Under the pieces are notes generated by a model, which did not search any database, was not told the DNA's origin, and saw only the letters and a program-made list of their open reading frames with translations. Positions 1 through 7,536 of a DNA stretch of 52,644 nucleotides are shown here, piece after piece. Position 1 is the stretch's first letter, and each line of letters starts with the position of its first letter. The position numbers and the translations under genes were made by a program. The DNA lies in assembly GCA_027619975.1 (NCBI GenBank), contig JAQCGX010000024.1:1-52644 (forward strand), written 5' to 3'. Source of the stretch: Nitrospinota bacterium (lineage in GTDB: Bacteria; Nitrospinota; Nitrospinia; Nitrospinales; VA-1).

Positions 1-522
1 CAGGTTGAAGTGACCTTTGATATTGATGCCAATGGCATTATCAACGTGACTGCCAAAGACAAGGGAACCAACAAGGAACAAAAAATCACCATCACCGATT
101 CCACGGGTCTGTCGGATGCTGATATCGAGAAAATGGTCAAGGATGCCGAAGCCAATGCCGATGCCGATAAACAACGCCGTGAAAAGATCGACGTTAAAAA
201 CCAGCTCGACTCCATTATCTATTCCACGGAAAAAACAATCCGTGAGAACAAGGAGAAGTTGAAAGAAGAAGATATTAAATCTACCGAAGAAGTGATTGAA
301 GAGGCCAAAAAACATCTGGAAGACGAGGTTGAGCCGATGAAGGAACAGATAGAAAAACTCAACCAGGTCGCGCATAGCCTCGCCCAGACCATTTACTCCC
401 AAGCTCAGGCCCCGGAGGGCGGTGATGCGGGTGGTGAAGCTCCGGGTCCCGATGCAGAAAGTAAAGATAAGTCGGATGAAGATGTCGTCGATGCCGAGTT
501 TGAGGATATCGGCAAAAAATAG
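1..522 (+). CDS. dnaK: Chaperone DnaK, C-terminal part (5' end outside window)
   Basis: The reading frame is open from base 1 and gives the last 173 residues of the Hsp70 chaperone. It starts in the substrate-binding domain with the hallmark [19 protein letters not shown] helical lid follows ([19 protein letters not shown] region), then a Gly/Ala/Asp-rich linker and the conserved acidic tail [10 protein letters not shown]. DnaK binds exposed hydrophobic segments of client proteins in the cytoplasm in an ATP cycle driven by DnaJ and GrpE, both encoded just downstream. The ATPase domain lies upstream of the window. Identification is secure; only the 5' boundary is unknown. Confidence 0.98.
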   Translation, partial: QVEVTFDIDANGIINVTAKDKGTNKEQKITITDSTGLSDADIEKMVKDAEANADADKQRREKIDVKNQLDSIIYSTEKTIRENKEKLKEEDIKSTEEVIEEAKKHLEDEVEPMKEQIEKLNQVAHSLAQTIYSQAQAPEGGDAGGEAPGPDAESKDKSDEDVVDAEFEDIGKK

Positions 523-545
523 CATCATCACCGGAACAGGTACCA

Positions 546-605
546 GGGAGGGGATTTCTAACGATCCTGCTGTTATCAGGGTTATGGATTGTTGAAGCCC
601 CTCCC
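546..605 (+). terminator. Possible hairpin after dnaK
   Basis: GGGAGGGG at 546-553 can pair with CCCCTCCC at 598-605 across a loop of about 45 bases, followed by a T-rich stretch (TTGCTTTATTT). It lies between dnaK and grpE and could attenuate read-through. The long loop makes it weak. Confidence 0.3.
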
Positions 606-699
606 TTGCTTTATTTAACTGCCTTAAATATACCGCTTCTCCCGATAAATTTTATTTTTGTCAGGTTGTCTGCAAAAGAAAGAAAATCAAGAGTCCCTT

Positions 700-1320
700 A
701 TGATGGAAAACAATAATTCTAGCGATGACCAAGAGCCAAAAGAAAAGCCCAAGATACAAGTTGTCGACCGCCGCCATTGGGTTGCCGAGGAGGATGACAC
801 AGAATCAAGTGATGGAGAGAATATTGAAGAACGCTACCCTTCTTTTGTCGAAAAATTAAAAAAAGAGGCTGAGGAAAAAGACCAGCGGCTGAAAGAATAT
901 ATTGCCGCCTACAAGGAAAAAACTTCGCAAACGGATGAATTGCGGGCCCGGCTTCAGCGTGACAACGAAGTCCGGCTCGATCAGTTCAAAGCAAATTTAT
1001 TCGCCAGGCTGTTGCCAATCCTCGATAATTTAAAGCGGGCAGAGGATTCTGCAAAAAACACCAGTGATTTCGAAAGTCTAAAGCAGGGGATTAATCTGGT
1101 CATCAATCAATTTGTCCGGGAACTCAAGGATAATGATGTCCATGCATTTAAGACCCAAGGAATGAAGTTCGACCCTAAAATCCACGAAGCCTTTCTGGTC
1201 ACGGAAACCGATGATCCCGAACAGGACAATGTGATTTTGGAAGAATTAGAACAAGGATACATGTTCAAGGAGAAGTTGATTAAAGCCGCTAAAGTAAAAG
1301 TTGCAAAGTTAAAAAGTTAA
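700..1320 (+). CDS. grpE: Nucleotide exchange factor GrpE
   Basis: This is the 206-residue cofactor that releases ADP from DnaK. The N-terminus is acidic and probably disordered. A long charged coiled coil follows (about residues 40-90, rich in K/E/R), then the beta-domain signature FDPKIHEAF and EELEQGYMFKEKLIKAAKVKV at the C-terminus, typical of GrpE. The frame is also open from a TTG at 658, but the ATG at 700 (or 703) gives the usual family length. The gene follows dnaK and precedes dnaJ, whereas many bacteria have grpE upstream of dnaK. The 180-bp gap to dnaK is long, so separate transcription is possible. Confidence 0.95.
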   Translation: MMENNNSSDDQEPKEKPKIQVVDRRHWVAEEDDTESSDGENIEERYPSFVEKLKKEAEEKDQRLKEYIAAYKEKTSQTDELRARLQRDNEVRLDQFKANLFARLLPILDNLKRAEDSAKNTSDFESLKQGINLVINQFVRELKDNDVHAFKTQGMKFDPKIHEAFLVTETDDPEQDNVILEELEQGYMFKEKLIKAAKVKVAKLKS

Positions 1321-1347
1321 AGCGTATCATACTCCTCTTTGTTCCTT

Positions 1348-1376
1348 AAAAAGGGCGATTCCATGCCTTTTTTTCA
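1348..1376 (+). terminator. Weak hairpin with T-run after grpE
   Basis: AAAAAGGGC and GCCTTTTTTT flank an eight-base loop shortly after the grpE stop. The stem is short with a bulge, but it ends in seven Ts. It may be a weak intrinsic terminator or attenuator between grpE and dnaJ. Confidence 0.35.
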
Positions 1377-1478
1377 ATCCCACGGTACTCTTATTTTTTA
1401 AAAGAGGCTGCCCCGGCGGAGAATTTCCGATAATTTCCTAGCCGGGTCCGTTCCTCACAAAACCAATTAAAGGACTCC

Positions 1479-2567
1479 ATGACAAAGCGCGACTACTACG
1501 AAATACTGGGTGTAAATCGAAACGCGTCCGAATCGGAACTCAAAAAATCCTATCGCCAATTGGCGCTCAAATATCATCCTGATAAAAACCAGGGCGATCC
1601 GGCTGCTGAAGAAAAATTCAAGGAAGCCGCAGAAGCGTATGAGGTCTTGAAGGACCCGGAGAAAAGACAAACGTATGACCAGTTTGGCCATGAAGGGTTA
1701 AAAAGAAATGGCTTCTCAGGTCCCCAGGGATTCGATGATATTTCTTCCGCCTTTGGGGATATTTTCGGCGATTTTTTCGGCGGCGGACGACGCGCCACAA
1801 CCGGCGCTGATCTTCGGCTGGACCTTGCCGTCACTTTTTCAGAAGCGGCTTTTGGTACCAAGAAGGACATGGATGTTTCCAAACATGCCTCCTGCAAAAC
1901 CTGCAGAGGCTCTGGAGCCAAAACAGGCTACCCGCCCAAACAATGTTCAACCTGCAGGGGAACCGGTCAGGTGATCCGCTCCCAGGGGTTTTTCAGCGTG
2001 AGCAGCCCGTGTCCGGACTGTCATGGCGCCGGTCAGGTCATCACCCACCCTTGTGGAGAATGCCGAGGTGAAGGCCGGGTTTTAGAGAAAAAGACCGTCT
2101 CCATAAATATTCCAGCAGGCGTTGATGACGGCTCCCGACTCCGTTTACGCGGCGAAGGGGAAACCGGCCCCGGTGGATTGCCACCAGGGGACCTTTATGT
2201 ATTCATTCATATGGAAGCCCATGATTTTTTCCATCGGGAAGGATACGACATTCACTGTCGACTGCCTTTATCTTTTTCCCAGGCGGCGCTGGGGGCAGAG
2301 ATTGAAATTCCCATGTTGGATGAGGGCAAGACGAAAGTAATTTCTGTATCTCCAGGAATCCAATCAGGCGCAACAAAAAGAGTCTCCGGGGCAGGAGTTC
2401 CTAACCTCAGAGGCCATGGTCGGGGCGATCAAATTGTCCACTTCATCGTGGAAACTCCGAAGCATTTGAACAAACAGCAAAAAGAACTGTACAAGGAACT
2501 AGCTGAACTGGACGGCAAACCCGTTAAGGAAACGCTGAAAGGATTCTTTGAAAAGTTAATGCCCTGA
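1479..2567 (+). CDS. dnaJ: Chaperone DnaJ (Hsp40, type I)
   Basis: This 362-residue co-chaperone stimulates DnaK ATP hydrolysis and delivers unfolded clients. The J-domain occupies about residues 1-70 with the catalytic HPD at 33-35. A Gly/Phe-rich linker follows (about 72-105). The zinc-binding domain has four CxxCxGxG repeats with cysteine pairs at 139/142, 156/159, 178/181 and 192/195. The C-terminal client-binding beta domains follow ([18 protein letters not shown] and related). All hallmark residues are intact, so this is a canonical DnaJ rather than a J-like paralog. It ends in front of a clear hairpin terminator. Confidence 0.98.
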   Translation: MTKRDYYEILGVNRNASESELKKSYRQLALKYHPDKNQGDPAAEEKFKEAAEAYEVLKDPEKRQTYDQFGHEGLKRNGFSGPQGFDDISSAFGDIFGDFFGGGRRATTGADLRLDLAVTFSEAAFGTKKDMDVSKHASCKTCRGSGAKTGYPPKQCSTCRGTGQVIRSQGFFSVSSPCPDCHGAGQVITHPCGECRGEGRVLEKKTVSINIPAGVDDGSRLRLRGEGETGPGGLPPGDLYVFIHMEAHDFFHREGYDIHCRLPLSFSQAALGAEIEIPMLDEGKTKVISVSPGIQSGATKRVSGAGVPNLRGHGRGDQIVHFIVETPKHLNKQQKELYKELAELDGKPVKETLKGFFEKLMP

Positions 2568-2608
2568 CTCCAGGTAAAAAGATTTACTGTCGCCCCAAAA
2601 AAAACAAA

Positions 2609-2645
2609 AAAAGCCGACCTGATTGCTCAGGCCGGCTTTAATTTT
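2609..2645. terminator. Bidirectional intrinsic terminator between dnaJ and the convergent secreted-protein gene
   Basis: AAGCCGACCTGA (2611-2622) pairs with TCAGGCCGGCTT (2627-2638), one G-T wobble, with a TTGC loop. It is preceded by an A-run and followed by TTAATTTT, so it can terminate both dnaJ and the gene ending at 2661 on the other strand. Confidence 0.85.
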
Positions 2646-2660
2646 ATAAACTTGTATCAA

Positions 2661-3071
2661 TCAACCACAGTTTACATTTATTGGAACGGTACCGGTGTTG
2701 GTGATTTTAACTTCACCACTGATATCGCCAATAGAATCGCCGCGGCTGAAATTATTTTGTTTACCCAAAATTATAGCTTTTCTGCCCATGCTATGTTTAT
2801 CTGCCATGCCCACGCCTCTTTCGCCTTCCAACCCATGATCATCCGTCGGTCCCAGAGTGATCGGAACCGTGGTGTAATTGGAAGATTTCCAAAGCACCGC
2901 ATTGGCATTCCCTCTGTCACCAGCGGTTGAGGTTCCTGCCGCTTCCAAGGAGATAGAGTTGGCATTCTTACAGCTAGTAGATTGACCAGGATTGATCGCT
3001 CCGGCATAAGCAGATACTGCAAAACAAAAAACAGATACAGAAACCAGTAAAACGAGTGCGAGTTTTTTCAT
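2661..3071 (-). CDS. Small secreted protein of unknown family
   Basis: The product has 136 residues with a textbook Sec signal peptide (basic MKK, hydrophobic core to about residue 18, cleavage probably after AYA near residue 23). The mature part of about 113 residues is Gly/Asn/Ser/Thr-rich and carries two cysteines, one near the new N-terminus (TSCKNA) and one in the C-terminal NVNCG, which could form one disulfide. The segment EVKITNTGTVPINVNC resembles a beta strand-rich fold. I do not recognise the family. A good ribosome site (GGGAGG) precedes the ATG. It is transcribed toward dnaJ and shares the terminator. Function not assigned. Confidence 0.8.
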   Translation of the reverse strand: MKKLALVLLVSVSVFCFAVSAYAGAINPGQSTSCKNANSISLEAAGTSTAGDRGNANAVLWKSSNYTTVPITLGPTDDHGLEGERGVGMADKHSMGRKAIILGKQNNFSRGDSIGDISGEVKITNTGTVPINVNCG

Positions 3072-3605
3072 TACATGATCCTCCCTTACCCTAGTTAAAA
3101 ATCAGTCTCTACAAAAAAATGGATGCTGTAAGGTGTTTGGATAGAGCCACCTCCTCCCAATTATTTAACACCTTGGATTTTTAATTTTTTAAAGAACAAA
3201 ACCCAAATACGGGATTATTTTAACTTTGACGGTCTCAAATATTATCTTCAAGCCATTCTCATCGGCTGATGTCGCATACAGTTCGTAGTGCACTCAAACC
3301 TTATTCAGGCTCGAAGATGCGTAAAGTATACTTGGGAATCCATTCATGTCAATAATTTTTTCCTACCAAACATAAGAATTTTCCCACAAGCAATTAATTG
3401 ATTAAAGGGCAATAAAATTGTACACCATCGGCAAGGCTGACCGAAAAAATTTTAATACTCTTTCCTCTCCGATGCTCTATAATAAAACAAGTCCTTTTAA
3501 ATCAAATATATTATGCACCTTATCGAAGGTTGACATCCAGAACGACCAGTTTTTAAACTTAAAAAGCTATCCCTACCTCATCCTATGACCAGTAGGAAAT
3601 AACTT
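3072..3605. other. Divergent intergenic region, 534 bp
   Basis: This AT-rich stretch separates the leftward secreted-protein gene from the rightward TVP38 gene. No convincing ORF, RNA gene or known riboswitch was recognised. AAGGTGTT near 3130 and AACACCTT near 3167 form a loose inverted repeat. A candidate promoter for the rightward gene is listed separately. Confidence 0.6.
3530..3558 (+). promoter_or_regulatory. Candidate sigma-70 promoter of the TVP38 gene
   Basis: A perfect -35 TTGACA (3530-3535), a 17-base spacer and a weak -10 TTAAAC (3553-3558) lie 48 bases before the start codon at 3606. Confidence 0.45.
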
Positions 3606-4349
3606 ATGAGCAAAACTTCGTCCCAATCCCGGTGGAAAAAACTCTCGACCTTTCTCCTGGGTGGAAATCCGAAAAAACGGTTCATATCATTTATCATCAT
3701 CATTCTGGTCGGACTGCTTACCAGCTATCTTACGGTAATAAAAGGCGTTCGTCTGACACCGGAAAGTTTTCGGGATTTTGTCCTCTCGCTGGGAATCGCA
3801 GGCCCTCTTATCTATACCGGGGTTTTCATCGTCCGGCCCCTGCTCCTGATTCCGTCTATCGCCTTATTTATAGGTGGAGGTCTTGCCTTCGGCCCTATTT
3901 GGGGTCCGCTTTATGCTTCGATAGGGGCGGCGCTGGGAGGAACGGTTGGGTTCTGGATTGCACGACGATTGGGCCGTGATTATGTCAAAAGCAAATTGAA
4001 GTTCGGAGCGGGAGTCATTGACAACACTAAATTCAGTTTTTCTGTGGTATGGCTGTTGAGCCTGATTCCGGTGATGCCGGTCACGGTCATCAATTACGGG
4101 GCCGGGTTGTCGAGTATGAAATTTGGCAATTACATCGCCGCTCATATTTTAGGGTTGACCCCCAGGGCGTTTGCCTTCGGTTTTTTTGGCAGTACCCTGC
4201 TTGATATCGGATCGCCACGGTTCCGTGGAGCCGCCATGATGCTACTTTTGCTGGGGCTGGTGACCGTTTATTTTCGTATGAAAGGAAAATCCTCTTTTCG
4301 AGACAAGGCATCCCCTGCCCCGCAGAAAGCCTTGCAGGAAGGTGATTAG
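3606..4349 (+). CDS. TVP38/TMEM64 family (VTT domain) inner-membrane protein
   Basis: This 247-residue polytopic membrane protein has a basic cytoplasmic N-terminus, a first transmembrane segment at about 25-45, then the VTT/SNARE-associated core. That core includes the half-hairpin with FIVRPLLLIPSIALFIGGG, the glycine-rich FGPIWGPLYASIGAALGG and the ARRLG motif near residue 120. Hydrophobic segments continue to about residue 225, followed by a charged tail. Relatives of this superfamily (DedA/VTT) are linked to lipid scrambling or transport; the substrate here is unknown. The stop codon TAG is part of a 4-bp target duplication of the element that follows, so an insertion landed exactly at the gene end without truncating it. 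Confidence 0.85.
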   Translation: MSKTSSQSRWKKLSTFLLGGNPKKRFISFIIIILVGLLTSYLTVIKGVRLTPESFRDFVLSLGIAGPLIYTGVFIVRPLLLIPSIALFIGGGLAFGPIWGPLYASIGAALGGTVGFWIARRLGRDYVKSKLKFGAGVIDNTKFSFSVVWLLSLIPVMPVTVINYGAGLSSMKFGNYIAAHILGLTPRAFAFGFFGSTLLDIGSPRFRGAAMMLLLLGLVTVYFRMKGKSSFRDKASPAPQKALQEGD

Positions 4350-4571
4350 CAGGTTGCTGAAAAAGTCCTTTGCGGTATTTCACCACTGCCTTCATGCCTC
4401 GAGGGGGTATTGGGACCAGAAAATGTTAATCCCAAGCTTTGCGGTTTAACTTAAGAAATGGTGGCACAGGCTTTCCAGCCTGTGGGCACAGCCTGGAAAG
4501 GCTGTGCTACTAACAAGCAAAAACCTGCAAAACTTACTCGCTGACAGAGTTTTTCCTCTTTCAGCAACCTG
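4350..4571. mobile_element. 222-bp miniature inverted-repeat element, type A, with TTAG target duplication
   Basis: The element begins CAGGTTGCTGAAA and ends with the reverse complement TTTCAGCAACCTG. It is flanked by TTAG at 4346-4349 and 4572-4575. It contains no coding capacity. The centre (4461-4510) is a large imperfect palindrome built from two hairpins, CACAGGCT-TTCC-AGCCTGTG and CACAGCCT-GGAA-AGGCTGTG, resembling REP sequences. It sits between the ends of the convergent TVP38 and UDP-glucose pyrophosphorylase genes and could also act as a bidirectional terminator. The mobilising transposase is not in the window. Confidence 0.75.
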
Positions 4572-4584
4572 TTAGGGATATTCC

Positions 4585-5934
4585 TTACTGCTCCACCACC
4601 TGATCCTTCAGGACGGCCCCGTCTTCGATCACCAGCGGTTGTTTGAGAGCCGTCAGTTGCACTTTCCCTTGCAGTTGCACCCCTTTGCCAAAACGGACAT
4701 CTCCCTTCACCTCAAGAGAATCCAGCTCCAGCATTGAGGGAGCAGATGGAATCCGGGCCTGGTAATCATCCAATTGCGTAAATTCGCTTCCCAGTTCAAC
4801 CTTGGGCAATTCTTTTTGTTTTCTTTGCGGATTGCGTGTCAGTTTTCCATTTTCTAAAACAAACAGATCCGACTGAACCAATAACAGATCGTTCGTCGTT
4901 TTGACCGGCATGAACCGATCGCGGGACACGATCAGCCCTTCGGCTCCCGGAAAGCATTCCAATGCGGACCCGATCGCGGTTTCAAGCTGAATGACATTCT
5001 TCCCGGAGACGGTTTTGCGGTTCACGATCACGTTCAAATCCAGAGGACCAGCTTCCAGTTTTTTGCGCAAATGACGCAGGTGGATCCAGATATTGTTGGT
5101 ATTGAATACCTTGAACTTGCGTTGACTGCAAAATTCTTCCTTGTGCTCTTCGGGAACGCTGGCTATTTCCAGAAGTTTTAGCTGACCTCCATCCTGATAA
5201 ATCGTTCCCCCCTTCACATCCGCCGGGGTTTTGGGTGTCATCTCGATCAGGAAAGGAATGTCGTTGTCCAGGATGTGGGCCAGGATGCCGGGGTCGATCA
5301 CCGCTCCCAGATTATCTGCATTGGCAACAAACAGGACCTCCCTCCCCTCTTTAAGCAATTGATCGAGAAACCCCAACTCGAAAATGCAGGAATAAAAATC
5401 GCCATGACCGGGAGGGTACCAGGCGCCCTGGCCAAACTCCTCTTCGGACAGCGGCTCAAGTGAATCTTCCAACAATCGGGGAAACTTATTTTGTTGAAAA
5501 GTTTTCACCTCAAGACGGCCCTTATATTTTTCGATGACCTTTTTGGTTTCTTCATGCGTGTAAAAACTGTTCATCAAAATCAAGGGAACTTTGACACCGA
5601 AATCCTTTTCAACCTCGCATAACTGATCGACAATGAGATCCAGAAAAGTTTTGTTTTCATGAACGGCGATGGTGGATTTTGGCATCTGACAGCCCATACT
5701 CGTCCCCAACCCACCGTTTAATTTGCATACGGCAATCCTGGCAAGGCTTTCCTGAGCCACCTTTCTGTCTGGAATTTTTAATGAGGTATAGGAGAGCAGA
5801 TATTTTTCATCCGGGGACTGCACCGAGTCCCAGTCGTTGATTCTGGAGGGTCCTTCCCGAAACTTTTCGATCAACCGGAGAAAATTTTCCCTGACATTTT
5901 CACTAAGGGGAAGTTGAGACAGTTCTTTATTCAT
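4585..5934 (-). CDS. UTP--glucose-1-phosphate uridylyltransferase, eukaryotic UGP2 type
   Basis: This 449-residue enzyme makes UDP-glucose from UTP and glucose-1-phosphate, a precursor for cell-surface glycans and storage sugars. It belongs to the large UDPGP family found in plants and animals, not to the short bacterial GalU family. The nucleotide-binding loop KLNGGLGTSMG is at 71-81. It is followed by NSFYTHEET, the PPGHGDFY motif, VANADNLGA, the KGGT segment, FNTNNIWIHL and QLETAIGSA with SRDRFMPVKTTNDLL. A C-terminal beta-helix-like tail follows. All key motifs are present. It is transcribed away from the paralog pair, with a repeat-rich shared upstream region. Confidence 0.93.
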   Translation of the reverse strand: MNKELSQLPLSENVRENFLRLIEKFREGPSRINDWDSVQSPDEKYLLSYTSLKIPDRKVAQESLARIAVCKLNGGLGTSMGCQMPKSTIAVHENKTFLDLIVDQLCEVEKDFGVKVPLILMNSFYTHEETKKVIEKYKGRLEVKTFQQNKFPRLLEDSLEPLSEEEFGQGAWYPPGHGDFYSCIFELGFLDQLLKEGREVLFVANADNLGAVIDPGILAHILDNDIPFLIEMTPKTPADVKGGTIYQDGGQLKLLEIASVPEEHKEEFCSQRKFKVFNTNNIWIHLRHLRKKLEAGPLDLNVIVNRKTVSGKNVIQLETAIGSALECFPGAEGLIVSRDRFMPVKTTNDLLLVQSDLFVLENGKLTRNPQRKQKELPKVELGSEFTQLDDYQARIPSAPSMLELDSLEVKGDVRFGKGVQLQGKVQLTALKQPLVIEDGAVLKDQVVEQ

Positions 5935-5989
5935 TACAAACCCGTTTCTATAAAATAATCTTCATTAAATTGATGTGCTAATATAAACA

Positions 5990-6053
5990 AAAACGCCGGC
6001 GTTTTAAACCTGTAACCACAGCTATGGCGTTTTAAACCTGTAACCACAGCTAT
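5990..6053. repeat. Palindrome plus two tandem 28-bp repeats in a divergent promoter region
   Basis: A perfect 16-bp palindrome AAAACGCCGGCGTTTT spans 5990-6005. Two identical abutting 28-bp units occupy 5998-6025 and 6026-6053, each starting GGCGTTTT and ending CAGCTAT. A partial third unit follows (CACGTTTT). They lie between the UDP-glucose pyrophosphorylase gene (start 5934, leftward) and the unknown gene starting at 6077, a position suited to a regulator-binding array. No regulator is known. Confidence 0.7.
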
Positions 6054-6076
6054 CACGTTTTCCGTCTAGGGGGTCT

Positions 6077-6667
6077 ATGCTTGTATTCAAAAGAAATATC
6101 TATAGCCCTGTCGAAAGACCCCAGTCAAGCGACACTAATAATCATCTATTGGATTGCTATAATTTTGTTTTTAACTCTCTACTGGCGGATCGCGATCTTT
6201 TCCTGGGCCTGGACCAACTCAATCAGGAGGAGGGGGATGATCGTTTCAAACTGTTTTTTCCGCACGCGTCCCGGTTTGGTTCTCTTGGGATCATAAATGC
6301 GATTTCCAAGCAACTTCTCGAAGGCCTGGTGAATCCCGATAAATGGTATCAAATGAATGCCTACCACCTATGCTATTTGTATGACAGCCTGACTTCGACC
6401 CTGGAAGAATACAGTTACGAGTCTCCAGAGCAACGGATAGAACTGTTTCCCGAGTTAAATGGCGAGCCGATCGACTTCGATCAATTTCTTGAAACCTATT
6501 TTATGAATACGGCTTTTCTTATGGACCCGGACCGATTCAATGGTATGGATTCGGAAGAAAAAGAAGACCGGGGTTTTATTGATTCCTGTTTATTTGGAGC
6601 CATCAACAGACTGGTTCCTTCAAAAGAGGAAATCAACCTCCAGCAAATAGATAACCCTTATATTTAA
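6077..6667 (+). CDS. Unknown protein, paralog 1 of a tandem pair
   Basis: The product has 196 residues, predicted soluble and acidic, with no signal peptide or membrane span. It opens MLVFKRNIYSP. The central part contains FFPHASRFGSLGIINA and WYQMNAYHLCYLYDSL, and the C-terminal part contains FPELNGEPIDFDQF and FLMDPDRFNGM. These motifs recur in the gene 200 bp downstream, showing a tandem duplication with considerable divergence. A GGGGG ribosome site precedes the ATG. I do not recognise the family and assign no function. The gene is preceded by tandem repeats that may control it. Confidence 0.75.
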   Translation: MLVFKRNIYSPVERPQSSDTNNHLLDCYNFVFNSLLADRDLFLGLDQLNQEEGDDRFKLFFPHASRFGSLGIINAISKQLLEGLVNPDKWYQMNAYHLCYLYDSLTSTLEEYSYESPEQRIELFPELNGEPIDFDQFLETYFMNTAFLMDPDRFNGMDSEEKEDRGFIDSCLFGAINRLVPSKEEINLQQIDNPYI

Positions 6668-6866
6668 TAGAGCTTTGCATAACCCGTCATTGTGAGAAAC
6701 CAACGGAGCCGTATCAGATGGGCTCAGGATAAACTTCATGAAGATTCTCGACTCACGCAAAGACCACTATACTAAAAGCGACAGGGACTCTTAAAGATTT
6801 TTGAATATTCATGAGTTCCGGCTTAAAATGCATTGATATTGATTGTTAGCGGATCACAAAATAACC
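6668..6866. other. Intergenic region between the paralogs with a possible decayed repeat
   Basis: The segment near 6677-6775 (GCATAACCCGTCATTGTGAG ... GATTCTCGACTCACGC) looks like a degraded copy of the CGTCATTGCGAG type of dispersed intergenic repeat known from several proteobacterial genomes. No ORF of note. Promoter elements for the second paralog are not clear. Confidence 0.35.
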
Positions 6867-7487
6867 ATGCTGATTTTCAAGAACAATATTTACAATCAAA
6901 ACGAGCTCGGGTTTGCAGGGTTTTTCAGGTCACCGGATCCGGATTATGATGCGTGGTTCGACCCAAGGCATTTTATTGAAACGGCTTTGACCGAAGAGGA
7001 AGAAATTTTTTCGTTCATCGAAAAACAACCGAGTCAATATTGGAGAGAAGATGTCAGTAAATTTTTCCCCAATGCCTGCAAAATTGGCAATCTGATCATC
7101 CTTCGCAAGGTTTTTGAAATTATTCGAACTGGTTTTACGGAACCAGTCATCTGGTATCAGATGAACACTTACCACTTTTGCTTTTTGTACGATATTCTGG
7201 CCCGCCACACCTTCAACTACAATCATGATAACCAGGAAGATCGATTGAATACTCTTCCTGAACTCAAGGGGAAATCTATACAGTTTGATTTATTCGTAAA
7301 GAATTATTTTTTCAATTTAGTATTTCTTATGGACCCGGACAAGTATGACGCCCTCTCCCGTGATGAGAAGTTAGCCAACGGATTCGATTGTCCCTGCCAG
7401 TTCGGGGTCATTCACGGGCTGATTCCCACCCTTGAGGAAATGGAACTCAAAGAATCCAAGGATTATCCTTACTCTATCTATGTTTGA
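6867..7487 (+). CDS. Unknown protein, paralog 2 of a tandem pair
   Basis: The product has 206 residues from the ATG at 6867. The frame is open from a TTG at 6843, but the ATG aligns with the first paralog (MLIFKNNIYNQ against MLVFKRNIYSP). Shared blocks are FFPNACKIGNL, WYQMNTYHFCFLYDIL, LPELKGKSIQFDLF, FLMDPDKYDAL and a C-terminal Gly-Leu-Ile-Pro turn. Spacing of all blocks is conserved, so the proteins share one fold. There is no signal peptide, membrane segment or known catalytic motif. The ribosome site is weak. Function unknown. Confidence 0.75.
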   Translation: MLIFKNNIYNQNELGFAGFFRSPDPDYDAWFDPRHFIETALTEEEEIFSFIEKQPSQYWREDVSKFFPNACKIGNLIILRKVFEIIRTGFTEPVIWYQMNTYHFCFLYDILARHTFNYNHDNQEDRLNTLPELKGKSIQFDLFVKNYFFNLVFLMDPDKYDALSRDEKLANGFDCPCQFGVIHGLIPTLEEMELKESKDYPYSIYV

Positions 7488-7536
7488 CCCATAGAGTCGC
7501 AACTACTGTCAATCCACCCTGACTTGGAGATAATTT

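Noticed and set aside
2652-2930. 92-residue frame opposite the secreted-protein gene
   Set aside because: No ribosome site, no domain, and the opposing gene has a clear signal peptide and Shine-Dalgarno.
4461-4476. TGGCAC-N5-TTCC in the repeat cores as sigma-54 promoters
   Set aside because: The -12 part reads TTCC, lacking the essential GC, and the motif is an arm of the REP-like hairpin; it recurs in all element copies.
5998-6053. Possible CRISPR from 28-bp repeats
   Set aside because: The two units abut directly with no spacers and no cas genes occur in the window.
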